Below are positions 8,161 to 14,977 of a DNA stretch of 24,678 nucleotides, piece by piece. Within the stretch, counting starts at the first letter, position 1. Each line of letters begins with the position of its first letter. Made by a program: the position numbers and the translations under genes. The stretch comes from an uncultured Bacteroidaceae bacterium (lineage in GTDB: Bacteria; Bacteroidota; Bacteroidia; Bacteroidales; Bacteroidaceae). The notes below the pieces were generated by a model, which saw nothing but the letters and a program-made list of their open reading frames with translations, made no database searches and was not told the origin of the DNA. The stretch covers positions 1 through 24,678 of the forward strand of contig CAKQRW010000045.1 of assembly GCA_934271655.1 (NCBI GenBank). Reading direction: 5' to 3'.

Positions 8161-8261
8161 TGTGTAGCCTCAAGCATGTATGTGTAGCCTCAAGCATATA
8201 TAATGTGTGCCTCAAGCATATGTAATGTGTAGCCTCAAGCATATATAATCTGTGCCTCAAG
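8161..8261. repeat. Five degenerate tandem repeats, about 22 bp period
   Basis: The core GCCTCAAG occurs at 8167, 8187, 8209, 8232 and 8254, that is at spacings of 20, 22, 23 and 22. The units read roughly TGTGTAGCCTCAAGCATATA with small changes. The array fills the gap between the LuxR-type stop and the MalY-type leader. To its left (8130-8160) are AT-rich palindromic tracts. It could be a binding array, a transcript stability element, or the result of slippage. Confidence 0.85.
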
Positions 8262-8264
8262 ATG

Positions 8265-8918
8265 CTATATGTAGTATTCCGCCATGTCCACCAGTCCTGA
8301 GCTGAGAGCGTATTTGGTGGCTTCATAAACGGTGTTCACATTCAGTTTGCGGAAGATGTTCTTCTTGTGCGTGGTGATGGTGTGCGTGCTCGACGAGCGT
8401 TCGGCAGCAATTTCCTTCACCGACTTGCCTTGCGCCACAAGTTTCAGAATCTCTATCTCCGATGCCGTGAGTTTCTCCTTCACCTCGTTCTTGTGTGAAG
8501 ACTCCGTGATGAGAAAACTCATTATGTTCTGGCTCAGGTAGCGCTCGCCCTTCATGTTGTACCTCAGCGTGAGAGTCAGTTCCTGCGTGTTGGCATCCTT
8601 CAGAATCATGCTCATGTTCTGTTCGAATGACAGGCGGCGGATAAATCCTTCCGACAGTTCGTTGGAGAACAGTATCCATCTTGCGGCAGGAAAGCGGTGT
8701 GATATGTTGAGCAGTTCGTCGACGCTGTACAGGTCAAACTGCGTGTAGTCAAGCACCACCACAGCATCCTCATGCTCCTTGAGCTGCGCTATCAGTTCAG
8801 AGCGTGTATGTATGTCGGTGGCATCAATGCTCTCGGGCTGCTCTTCAATGTCCTTGATGAGCATGTGCAGCCCGAGCCGAGTGATGTCCTGATTGTCGGC
8901 TAATAGAAAGTGTGTCAT
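8265..8918 (-). CDS. LuxR/NarL-type response regulator
   Basis: Two-domain regulator, 217 aa. The receiver domain (1-120) keeps Asp8 of the acidic pocket, the phosphoacceptor Asp57 in VVVLDYTQFD, Ser85 in LFSN and Lys107 in MILKDA. The C-terminal LuxR helix-turn-helix (about 148-212) reads LTASEIEILKLVAQGKSVKEIAAE, then STHTITTHKKNIFRKLNVNTVYEATKYA. The second acidic pocket position is Asn9 rather than Asp/Glu, which could reduce metal binding. No sensor kinase is adjacent. It lies 56 bases after the stop of the PLP enzyme at 8975, in the same direction, so it is probably co-transcribed and may regulate the flanking sulfur amino acid genes or act elsewhere. Confidence 0.92.
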   Translation of the reverse strand: MTHFLLADNQDITRLGLHMLIKDIEEQPESIDATDIHTRSELIAQLKEHEDAVVVLDYTQFDLYSVDELLNISHRFPAARWILFSNELSEGFIRRLSFEQNMSMILKDANTQELTLTLRYNMKGERYLSQNIMSFLITESSHKNEVKEKLTASEIEILKLVAQGKSVKEIAAERSSSTHTITTHKKNIFRKLNVNTVYEATKYALSSGLVDMAEYYI

Positions 8919-8974
8919 TTGTGTGTGCGTTAGTGAATGTCTTGCAATGCTGTTTTAGTGTTGTGCGCCAGAGC

Positions 8975-10162
8975 TTATTTCAGCTTCAGCGCCTGGTATA
9001 TGTCCTCGCATATGTCGTCAATGTCTTCCAGGCCTACAGATATTCTGATGGTCGTCGGCAGCACGTCCATCTCCGCCTTCTGTTCCGGGGTGAAGTTGCC
9101 GAAGATAGTGGAGTAGGGATGTATGGCGAGAGTCTTGTTGTCAAAGAGGTTGGTGGCTCTGCGTATGAGCTTCAGACTGTTGATGAAGTCGTAACACGCC
9201 TCCTCGTTGTCCAGGTCTATCGTCAGCATGGCTCCGTATGTGCCGTTGAACTGTTCTCTGGCTATGTTGTGGAACGGATTGGTCTCAAGAGCCAGGTAGT
9301 TGACCTTGATAGTCTTCAGACCGTCCAGTCTCTGCGCCAGCCAGAAGGCATTGCGCGCCTGTGCGCTGTAGCGGGCCTCAAGCGTCTCCAGGCCCAGCGC
9401 CTGCATGTATGCGGCTTGCGGAGTCATGTATGAGCCTACATTCAGCAGCAGTTCCTGCCTGATTATTTTGTCTACTTCAGGGAAGTTTCCATAGTCTATC
9501 ACCAGTCCGCCGAGCGATGTGGCGCCTCCCGACAGGTATTTGGTGGAAGACACCACCTCGAAGTCCACGCCCAGGGCTTTGGTGGAGAACTTGGTGAAAG
9601 GAATCATGGTGGTGTCAGCTATAAGCGGAATGCTGTGCTTGTGTGCCACCTCGCTCAGGGCTTTCAGGTCTGCCACCTCCATCTGCGGGTTGGTCACCAC
9701 TTCAAGAAAGATGCAGCATGTGTCCTTGTCCACAGCCTTGTCCACAGCCTCCACGTCGGTGAGGTCCACCATGCGCGAATCCACCCCGAAGCGTCTCAGC
9801 GTGGTGTCAAGCAGGGCAAAGCTGTTGCCGAACAGGTGACGGCTTGTCACCACATTCTTGCCTGCCTCGCAGATGGCGAGCAGTATGTTGCAGATGGCGG
9901 CCATGCCGCTGTTGAAGGCGTACACATTGTCTGCTTCGGTGATAGCCTTCACCTTGTTTTCCAGATAAGTCACCGTGGGGTTCATCACGCGTGAGTAGTC
10001 CGGAGCAAGTACCCTGCCGGTAAATGCCTCTGTCATTTCTGCTGCCGTGTCAAACTCATACGCGACAGTGTTGTATACAGGCATGCTTATGGCCCCGTAC
10101 GGGTCTCGCCTGTCGAATGGCGTGTCTATCGCCAATGTCTGTGTCTTTAGTCTTTTGTCCAT
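8975..10162 (-). CDS. Cys/Met metabolism PLP enzyme (MetY/CGS/MGL family)
   Basis: Trans-sulfuration family PLP enzyme, 395 aa. Candidate reactions are O-acetylhomoserine sulfhydrylation, cystathionine gamma-synthesis or methionine gamma-lyase activity; sequence alone does not decide. Seen: YSRVMNPTVTYLE (56-68), whose Tyr56 and Arg58 bind the PLP phosphate of the neighbouring subunit; FNSGMAAI (83-90); the PLP-ring Asp183 in IADTTMIPF; and the Schiff-base Lys208 in SSTKYLSGG. Length is normal for cystathionine gamma-synthase and methionine gamma-lyase and shorter than typical MetY. The ATG at 10162 is preceded by a structured leader of about 160 bases with a clear promoter. It is first in a minus-strand cluster with a LuxR-type regulator and a MalY-type lyase, which points to methionine or cysteine metabolism. 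Confidence 0.9.
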   Translation of the reverse strand: MDKRLKTQTLAIDTPFDRRDPYGAISMPVYNTVAYEFDTAAEMTEAFTGRVLAPDYSRVMNPTVTYLENKVKAITEADNVYAFNSGMAAICNILLAICEAGKNVVTSRHLFGNSFALLDTTLRRFGVDSRMVDLTDVEAVDKAVDKDTCCIFLEVVTNPQMEVADLKALSEVAHKHSIPLIADTTMIPFTKFSTKALGVDFEVVSSTKYLSGGATSLGGLVIDYGNFPEVDKIIRQELLLNVGSYMTPQAAYMQALGLETLEARYSAQARNAFWLAQRLDGLKTIKVNYLALETNPFHNIAREQFNGTYGAMLTIDLDNEEACYDFINSLKLIRRATNLFDNKTLAIHPYSTIFGNFTPEQKAEMDVLPTTIRISVGLEDIDDICEDIYQALKLK

Positions 10163-10236
10163 GGTGCTTTGTCTGTCATGTTTAGCGTGATCGCTGTAAA
10201 GTTGCCGTGCTTTATTATAGTGTTGTTAGTGTTGCC

Positions 10237-10321
10237 CTATTGGCAGGTTCTGCTGAACCAATAGCCAAGATGGCGCTGACCGCGCGCAATCAAGCTTGCT
10301 TGAATTGCCGTGGCCCATCTT
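10237..10321 (-). promoter_or_regulatory. Two-hairpin leader of the PLP enzyme gene
   Basis: Within the predicted 5' leader, CTATTGG (10237-10243) pairs with CCAATAG (10258-10264), with inner GGTTC/GAACC pairing. A larger hairpin pairs AAGATGG (10267-10273) with CCATCTT (10315-10321) and contains a second stem CAATCAAGC/GCTTGAATTG with one bulge. This is typical of a cis-regulatory RNA. I compared it mentally with SAM-I and SAM-II riboswitches and did not find their conserved cores. Confidence 0.5.
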
Positions 10322-10329
10322 ATATTATG

Positions 10330-10337
10330 CAAAGATA
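10330..10337 (-). promoter_or_regulatory. Promoter -7 box of the PLP enzyme gene
   Basis: On the minus strand this reads TATCTTTG, matching TAnnTTTG. Transcription would start near 10323, just before the two-hairpin leader, giving about 160 bases of untranslated RNA before the ATG at 10162. A plus-strand -7 box lies only 33 bases away at 10371, so the upstream elements of the two promoters overlap. Confidence 0.6.
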
Positions 10338-10370
10338 CACCAATAAGATGAATTGACCATGGAAGTGTGG

Positions 10371-10378
10371 TAGTTTTG
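10371..10378 (+). promoter_or_regulatory. Possible plus-strand -7 box, divergent from the PLP gene
   Basis: TAGTTTTG matches TAnnTTTG exactly. There is a TTG upstream at 10353-10355, but the spacing is short for a -33 element. No plus-strand gene follows before 11820, so if active it would drive a non-coding transcript. Confidence 0.4.
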
Positions 10379-10487
10379 GAATATTATTCTTTTAGCTTAT
10401 GTGCGCTTTTGTTCTTTTTCTGTGAAAGCCTGATGCCTTAGAATGATATGGATGGATGAGGCTGTGCTTTCAAGCATGTATATAAAT

Positions 10488-10534
10488 GACGCGTGACTGG
10501 TGCAGCATCCTTTATGCTGCACCAGTCACGCGTC
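10488..10534. repeat. Perfect 21-bp inverted repeat with 5-base loop
   Basis: Arms at 10488-10508 and 10514-10534 are exact reverse complements (GACGCGTGACTGG then TGCAGCAT on the left), loop CCTTT. It lies about 180 bases past the stop of the minus-strand GT2 gene and could end its transcript or protect its 3' end, though no T run follows on that strand. Its right arm contains GCACCAG, also seen in the array at 18182-18285. Confidence 0.9.
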
Positions 10535-10583
10535 CATCTCATCCCATGCAACGGTCTATGATGCTGATGATAGTGTAGAATGT

Positions 10584-10615
10584 GCTTCTCATCAATTTCT
10601 TGAGAAGCGGTTTTT
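10584..10615 (+). terminator. Intrinsic terminator, plus strand
   Basis: GCTTCTCA (10584-10591) pairs with TGAGAAGC (10601-10608), followed by GG and TTTTT. It faces the plus strand, although the flanking genes are both on the minus strand, which is why a small RNA is suspected here. Confidence 0.55.
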
Positions 10616-10710
10616 GTTGGATGGTGTATTGCCACCTCGGAATGTCTTTAAGTGAAGCAGAGAGATATTGCCCTGCTCTTTCTAAAGCCATACACTCTTG
10701 TCCATAGCAC

Positions 10711-11613
10711 TTACCTATACAGTTTGTTTGCCACTCTTATCAAAACAGAGTATATCAGCCGCATGAATTTGTTCTTGCGTATCAGTCGGGTTGAATACGC
10801 TATCAGCAGGTCTTCCTTTAGTCTTGGCGGGAAAAGTGCTTCTTTCACTCTCTCGAACTCATCTACCCACCTTCCATCATCAGATACTCCTCCAGCCTCT
10901 TGGCGAGCTACCAGTATGTCAATAAACCTATAGGAACACTGTACAAACACAATGGCAATTGCAAAGAATTTCCAGTCGGCCACAATCTTAAGAGATTCGT
11001 CATAAAAGCCTACTCTCTTTATCAAGTCCAAGCGAATCATAGATGCTTGATGTGGAAGAGTCCACTCTGTTAAAAAGACATAGTCAAGATTTTTTTTACA
11101 AACCTCCCTATGTATGGAAATGCTCTTCCCGTTCTTTTCCATCCAGATTTTCCCATATATGATGTCATCGTTAAATTCATGTTCAAAGAAACGCTCAAGC
11201 ACAGAGGGTGAGTACAGGCAGTCGCCGCTGTTCATGAAAAGGCAATACTCTCCGCGTGCCTTGACAATGCCTTTGTTCATGGCATTGTATATGCCTTTGT
11301 CATTTTCGGAGCACCACTGCAAGCGGCGGCGTCCGTCGTCTGGAGCATTGTCATTCTCATTGTCCCATTTCCACTCACTGGCCTTGAATCCAGGAAGAGA
11401 GAATCGCTCCACATGCCAGGGAGCAGACTTGCCGCAGCCATCTCTCTGCAGTTTGTCTGCCAGCTCCTCTATGTATTCCTTTGACCCGTCTGTAGAATGT
11501 CCGTCAACAATAATCCATTCAAAGTCAGTCCATGTTTGGCAGAGAATAGACTCTGCAGTATTTTTCAATCCCTCAAGATGATTGTAATTTATTGTAATAA
11601 TTGAAAGCTTCAT
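10711..11613 (-). CDS. GT2 family glycosyltransferase
   Basis: GT-A fold transferase, 300 aa, of the WcaA-like GT2 type used in capsule, LPS or exopolysaccharide synthesis. MKLSIITINYNHLEGLKNTAESI at the N-terminus and WIIVDGHSTDGS (34-44, Asp37) form the nucleotide site. SENDKGIYNAMNKGI (102-116) is a strong family motif, FMNSGD (127-131) takes the DxD role, and VADWKFF (211-217) is the acceptor-side aspartate region. Residues about 62-98, rich in charged and Trp residues, form an insert not usual in the core. The C-terminus is basic and amphipathic (LIRKNKFMRLIYSVLIRVANKLYR), which may hold it at the membrane. It stands alone; AT-rich codon use suggests the same origin as the left-hand operon. 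Confidence 0.93.
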   Translation of the reverse strand: MKLSIITINYNHLEGLKNTAESILCQTWTDFEWIIVDGHSTDGSKEYIEELADKLQRDGCGKSAPWHVERFSLPGFKASEWKWDNENDNAPDDGRRRLQWCSENDKGIYNAMNKGIVKARGEYCLFMNSGDCLYSPSVLERFFEHEFNDDIIYGKIWMEKNGKSISIHREVCKKNLDYVFLTEWTLPHQASMIRLDLIKRVGFYDESLKIVADWKFFAIAIVFVQCSYRFIDILVARQEAGGVSDDGRWVDEFERVKEALFPPRLKEDLLIAYSTRLIRKNKFMRLIYSVLIRVANKLYR

Positions 11614-11649
11614 TAGTCTGTCGGTTTATAGCTTGTTTGTAGTAATTTG

Positions 11650-11657
11650 CAAATATC
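11650..11657 (-). promoter_or_regulatory. Likely -7 box of the GT2 gene
   Basis: On the minus strand this reads GATATTTG, one change from TAnnTTTG. It is 36 bases before the ATG at 11613. Upstream of it lies an 11-base direct repeat, ACAAGCCTTGT, at 11694-11704 and 11717-11727 (period 23), which could be a regulator site. Confidence 0.4.
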
Positions 11658-11752
11658 ACAATTATGCCTGTAATAAACGAGAGAAAAATCCAAACAAGCC
11701 TTGTCTTGTGTCATTCACAAGCCTTGTGATGGATAAAATAATGCGCTGCTGC

Positions 11753-11783
11753 CTTGTCAGTTGTTAAGAAAAGTGTAAATTTA
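11753..11783 (+). promoter_or_regulatory. Likely promoter of the 370-aa gene
   Basis: CTTG at 11753-11756 and TAAATTTA at 11776-11783 are spaced by 19 bases, close to the TTTG-N19-TAnnTTTG pattern. Transcription would begin near 11790. This rules out the upstream TTG start at 11754 and supports the ATG at 11820. Confidence 0.5.
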
Positions 11784-11819
11784 CATTCACAAAAGAAAAA
11801 GAAACGGACAAAAGATAAA

Positions 11820-12932
11820 ATGAAGAAAAGTATATCTTTGAAATTTAAAAGCTTGCCGGAAGTAAGTCCGGATGTCTCGGATGTGGTGTATTTTATGGAA
11901 AGTGGCTTTGACCCTGTGGTCAATGATGCCATAGTGAAGCATCTTGATGAGATAAAGGAAATGTTCATGCGCGAAGACATGATGTTTGTATATTTCCCTA
12001 CGTTGCTCCATGACATGCAGGAAGCTGTAGAGTACAACTATCCCAATCTCGACAGTCTGGACTTGAAGGCTTCTGCCTCGTCCGACGCTCTGTTGTCTCT
12101 CTTGGTGAAAGAGCAGAGCGGCATGTGTGTGCCCCCATGCGTGGGACGCTGTGTTGATTCAGAGGACGATGTCGACATCGTGCAGGCTTATCCTGTCAGC
12201 ATTGACAAAGAAGATGAGCTGATGCCGCTGATGAGGATGCTGAAGGACAAGATTATGTTTGGCGAAGACTACGAAGCGGATGAGCATGGAAGTGAAGGTG
12301 CGCTTTACAGCCAGTATGAATCTTTGGAGGAGTATTGTGAGCTAAACTTCACGCCGCCTGCCGACGAGTTGCCTACCCAAGAGGGAACGGCCGACGAGTC
12401 GTTTGACGATGACGTGCGGCTGCTGATGCAGGATGTCTACAGCAGGGTCATGGACCTGAAGCTGCAGGGCGTGAGCGAATGGACGCTGAAGCGCTATCTC
12501 TTTCCGGAGAAGAAGCTGAGCCGCCTGGTCATAACCGACAAGTATGATGTGGTGCTGCCCGATTACCACAACAGAGTCATCAAGATGGAGCCGCTGGTCA
12601 AGGCTATCTTCATACTTTTCCTCCGTCATGAGGAGGGCATCGTCTTCAAGTCGCTGCCCGACTACCGCGACGAGCTATGCGATATATATAAGGATATACG
12701 TGCCAGCATGGACAAGCCGGTGCAGATGTCGGAAGAGAGAATACAGCAAAGCATACTCAGTGTCACCGATCCTTTGTCCAACTCCATCAACGAGAAGTGC
12801 GCCAGAGTGCGCGCGGCCTTCGTGTCGCAGTTTGACGAATCAATATCTTCAGCTTACTATATAGACGGCAAAAGAGGCGAGGTCAAGCGCATCTCGCTCG
12901 ACAGAAGCCTTGTGGACTGGAAGCGTGAATGA
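11820..12932 (+). CDS. Hypothetical protein, 370 aa, acidic middle and conserved-looking C-terminus
   Basis: Function not recognised. From the ATG at 11820 the protein starts MKKSISLKFKSLPEVSPDVSDVVYFMESG and has no signal peptide or membrane segment. The middle (about 110-200) is acidic and low in structure. The last 150 residues look like a compact domain: SEWTLKRYLFPEKKLSRLVITDKYDVVLPDY, then KMEPLVKAIFILFLRHEEGIVFKSLPDYRDEL, then SINEKCARVRAAFVSQFDE and a C-terminal YYIDGKRGEVKRISLDRSLVDWKRE. From memory, very similar C-termini occur in unannotated Bacteroides and Prevotella proteins, so this is likely a conserved Bacteroidales family. The gene is alone, with its own promoter, between a GT2 gene and a long repeat-filled gap. 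A hairpin at 12935-12963 follows without a T run. Confidence 0.85.
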   Translation: MKKSISLKFKSLPEVSPDVSDVVYFMESGFDPVVNDAIVKHLDEIKEMFMREDMMFVYFPTLLHDMQEAVEYNYPNLDSLDLKASASSDALLSLLVKEQSGMCVPPCVGRCVDSEDDVDIVQAYPVSIDKEDELMPLMRMLKDKIMFGEDYEADEHGSEGALYSQYESLEEYCELNFTPPADELPTQEGTADESFDDDVRLLMQDVYSRVMDLKLQGVSEWTLKRYLFPEKKLSRLVITDKYDVVLPDYHNRVIKMEPLVKAIFILFLRHEEGIVFKSLPDYRDELCDIYKDIRASMDKPVQMSEERIQQSILSVTDPLSNSINEKCARVRAAFVSQFDESISSAYYIDGKRGEVKRISLDRSLVDWKRE

Positions 12933-13001
12933 TGGCATGGGAGACTTGGGTGGCCTCTCATGCTGCCAGGCTTTATACCCCGAAGAAAAGCTGTTTTTAT
13001 G

Positions 13002-13092
13002 AGGTTGCCATGTCGTACGTCATGAGGTGCTATGAACGTACGACATGACAACCTATAGTCGTACGACATGAGGGCGCATAGTCGTACGGCAT
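13002..13092. repeat. Hairpin plus direct repeats, period 23
   Basis: Arms at 13002-13020 and 13036-13054 pair over 19 bases with one mismatch. The right-arm core GTACGACAT then recurs at 13061 and, as GTACGGCAT, at 13084, so the copies start at 13038, 13061 and 13084, exactly 23 apart. This lies in the 745-base gap after the 370-aa gene; the rest of that gap holds a second array, a third inverted repeat and a promoter. Confidence 0.85.
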
Positions 13093-13134
13093 CACATCGT
13101 CATATATCATGCCTTCCTTTTCCATGAATGTTTT

Positions 13135-13195
13135 GTTCACCCAAATGAACGTGGGGTGAACGTGAGGTGAACGCTTGTGAATGTGGAGTGAATGC
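13135..13195. repeat. Hairpin plus direct repeats, period 11
   Basis: GTTCACCC (13135-13142) pairs with GGGTGAAC (13154-13161). The unit TGAACG or TGAATG then recurs at about 13146, 13157, 13168, 13178 and 13189, a spacing of 10-11 bases, close to one DNA turn. The copies decay toward the right. No gene covers it. Confidence 0.75.
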
Positions 13196-13427
13196 TGCTC
13201 CATGTCTCACTATGGCTGTCTGTACAAGGTAGGCATTGATTGTCTGCCTGGAGAATGTTTCCCTATCCGTTCCTTGTCGACATACCCTTTCATCGAAACT
13301 CGAATTCCCTTCCATCCATTATTATTTCCTACGAACAAAAACACCTACTTAACTGGCACAAATATCATAAACCGTACAGGTAGAAAGAATCCTTTTGTAA
13401 CTTGTACATTAGCTTTTTCCCATGTTT

Positions 13428-13478
13428 GGCATGAAGCATGCACAGCACGTGTGTGCACAAGATCGGCTGCTTCATGCC
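13428..13478. repeat. Inverted repeat, 10-bp arms
   Basis: GGCATGAAGC (13428-13437) is the reverse complement of GCTTCATGCC (13469-13478); the 31-base loop contains TGCACA/TGTGCA. It sits just upstream of the operator at 13509 and may be a terminator-like or regulatory fold. Confidence 0.55.
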
Positions 13479-13508
13479 TGCCATCCGGCAGCGGCCCCTC
13501 AGAGCCTC

Positions 13509-13532
13509 TACCATAAATGTGGTATGCAATAT
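13509..13532. promoter_or_regulatory. Putative operator A, TACCA-N6-TGGTA plus TGCAATAT
   Basis: The palindrome TACCATAAATGTGGTA (13509-13524) is followed by TGCAATAT. The same palindrome halves and the same TGCAATAT recur at 19488-19511, each with 46 bases between the palindrome end and an identical -7 box. This is a strong sign of a shared regulator for the two transcription units. Confidence 0.65.
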
Positions 13533-13570
13533 AGCCTACCAATGGGAGAAAGCGCGTGGTAAATAGTCCG

Positions 13571-13578
13571 TAACTTTG
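13571..13578 (+). promoter_or_regulatory. Promoter A -7 box
   Basis: TAACTTTG, a perfect TAnnTTTG, within the block TAACTTTGCACTCGAAAT also found at 19550. No TTTG -33 element is visible, which suits an activator-dependent promoter. The predicted leader to the ATG at 13678 is about 90 bases. Confidence 0.7.
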
Positions 13579-13677
13579 CACTCGAAATCAGAAAGCAACG
13601 CAATGACAGCAAGCTGACGCTGATGATTCATATAAATAAACACGAGTACATAACAACATAAACAAACATAAAGACAG

Positions 13678-14625
13678 ATGAAAAAGATTATCACACTTAT
13701 CGTAGCAGCATTGTTCCTTGGCGGCGCAACATTCGCAAACGAGGGAAACAATGGCAATGAAGCGCCGCAGACAGTATTGACAATCAAGACAAGCAAGGCC
13801 AGCAAGACTCTCGTGCAGGAGTGGGCCAACACATATATGCAGATGAACGGTTCGGTGAAAATCAATGTCACATGTAAGCAAAACGCTGACGCCGACCTCG
13901 AATATACCAATGGCGAGGCTGGCAGCGAGGCAACTGGCACTCAGCTCCCAGGCAAGACAGTGGCATATGTGGGACGCTACGCCATCCTGCCTGTCACCTC
14001 TGCTTCCAATCCTCTCAGCGCAGAGCTCTCAGGCAAGAACTGGAGCGTGAGCGACCTGAAGAAACTCTACTTCTCCAGTCTTGACGAAGACCTTGACGAG
14101 GATGACGAGGCCAACAGCGGAAAAGCTGGCAAGCTGCGCGAGAAGCTTACAGTCTACTCAGGAGCCAACGCAAGCAGCAGCGCAGCGGCTTTCGCAAAGC
14201 ATTTTGGCTTCCAGACCTCTGAGATAAGAGGCAGCAAGATCTCTGGCGATGACCTCTATCTGCTCAACGCCATCGAAGAGGACCGACAGAGCCTCACTTT
14301 CAACAATGTGGCTTACCTATACGACACACAGACTCGCCGTCTGAAGCAGGGCATCGCCATCCTTCCGCTCAAGGTGAAGTCGGAGGTGGAGGAAACACTG
14401 CAGGCTGGCAACCTTGACGAGACTCTCCGTCTGCTGGAGCAGCAGCCACAGGAGATCATCCCTGTGCAGAACTTCGGCTTTGCCTACAATCCCCTCAACG
14501 CCAGCGCAGAGAGCTTCCTTGAGTGGGTCATCACCTCAGGCCAGGCCCTCAACAACCAGAACGGATTCATGAAGCTCGCCACAAAAGATGTTGAGGCCCA
14601 GCTCAAGACTCTGGCACAGAGATGA
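13678..14625 (+). CDS. PstS-like periplasmic substrate-binding protein
   Basis: Secreted 315-aa protein with a clear signal peptide (MKKIITLIVAALFLGGATFA, cleavage before NEG). The rest resembles the phosphate-binding PstS-like periplasmic fold: repeated TIKTSKASKTLVQEWANTYMQ, AYVGRYAILPVTSASNPL, LTVYSGANASSSAAAFAKHFG and the C-terminal ESFLEWVITSGQALNNQNGFMKLA, which matches the end of PstS-type proteins. I do not see the complete phosphate loop of true PstS, so the ligand is uncertain. No ABC permease or ATPase genes are nearby. Instead it heads a unit with SusC and shares its operator with the SusD unit, so it probably serves the same uptake process in the periplasm. Codon use is GC-richer than the left half of the window. 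Confidence 0.8.
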   Translation: MKKIITLIVAALFLGGATFANEGNNGNEAPQTVLTIKTSKASKTLVQEWANTYMQMNGSVKINVTCKQNADADLEYTNGEAGSEATGTQLPGKTVAYVGRYAILPVTSASNPLSAELSGKNWSVSDLKKLYFSSLDEDLDEDDEANSGKAGKLREKLTVYSGANASSSAAAFAKHFGFQTSEIRGSKISGDDLYLLNAIEEDRQSLTFNNVAYLYDTQTRRLKQGIAILPLKVKSEVEETLQAGNLDETLRLLEQQPQEIIPVQNFGFAYNPLNASAESFLEWVITSGQALNNQNGFMKLATKDVEAQLKTLAQR

Positions 14626-14688
14626 GCCGCGCGCGACACCAACAAGCACAACACAAACACATATTATAATATATAGCACAAACCACAT

Positions 14689-14812
14689 ACACATTATATA
14701 TATAATACACAACACGCATACACATTATATATATAATACACAACACGCATACACATTATATATATAATACACAACACGCATACACATTATATATATAATA
14801 CACAACACGCAT
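14689..14812. repeat. Four identical 31-bp tandem repeats
   Basis: Units start at 14689, 14720, 14751 and 14782 and are identical. Each holds the self-complementary ATTATATATATAAT followed by ACACAACACGCAT. Degenerate partial copies flank both sides (about 14657-14688 and 14813-14820). Identity points to recent expansion and likely variation in copy number between strains. It lies in the leader between the PstS-like gene and susC, where no TAnnTTTG promoter or terminator is seen. Confidence 0.95.
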
Positions 14813-14888
14813 ACACATATTGTCTATATAGAAACATAAAAGCCAAATAATACCCATAATATATAAAAGCACAAAAGACCATGCAATG

Positions 14889-14912
14889 AGCGGAGCGCAC
14901 TGGCGCTCTGCT
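14889..14912 (+). promoter_or_regulatory. Hairpin in the susC leader
   Basis: AGCGGAGCGC pairs with GCGCTCTGCT (one G-U pair) around the loop ACTG. It is 65 bases before the susC ATG, with CA-rich, unstructured sequence after it. It may modulate translation or act as an RNA processing site between the two genes. Confidence 0.45.
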
Positions 14913-14977
14913 TCAAGCGTGACGCACACGCACAAACACTATACACATACACACCAACACACTACAACAACACAACA

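Larger units (their letters stand above)
10385..10615 (+). ncRNA. Candidate small RNA in the 10.4 kb gap
   Basis: Between two minus-strand genes the plus strand has a -7 box (10371), a perfect 21-bp hairpin (10488-10534), and an intrinsic terminator (GCTTCTCA, loop, TGAGAAGC, GG, TTTTT ending at 10615). Promoter, fold and terminator in that order, with no coding frame, suggest a roughly 230-nt RNA. The evidence is structural only, and the hairpin may instead serve the minus-strand GT2 gene. Confidence 0.3.

Noticed and set aside
7986..8177. N-terminal extension of 64 codons on the MalY-type enzyme
   Set aside because: The extension does not resemble the family and runs through leader and repeat DNA; the family N-terminus begins at MYDFNKV.
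8161..8261. Tandem array considered as CRISPR
   Set aside because: Repeats are degenerate, about 22 bp long in total, and have no unique spacers; no cas genes are present.
10163..10323. SAM riboswitch in the PLP gene leader
   Set aside because: The conserved SAM-I and SAM-II core sequences were not found; only generic stems are visible.
11754..11819. TTG start adding 22 lysine-rich residues to the 370-aa protein
   Set aside because: It overlaps the predicted promoter and the added stretch is low complexity.
13181..13516. 111-aa plus-strand frame in the 12.9-13.7 kb gap
   Set aside because: It covers repeats and the operator, is rich in Cys, Pro and Ser without any pattern, and has no promoter.
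14689..14812. 31-bp repeats considered as a replication origin
   Set aside because: There is no replication gene nearby and the repeats sit between two co-directed genes, so a leader repeat is simpler.
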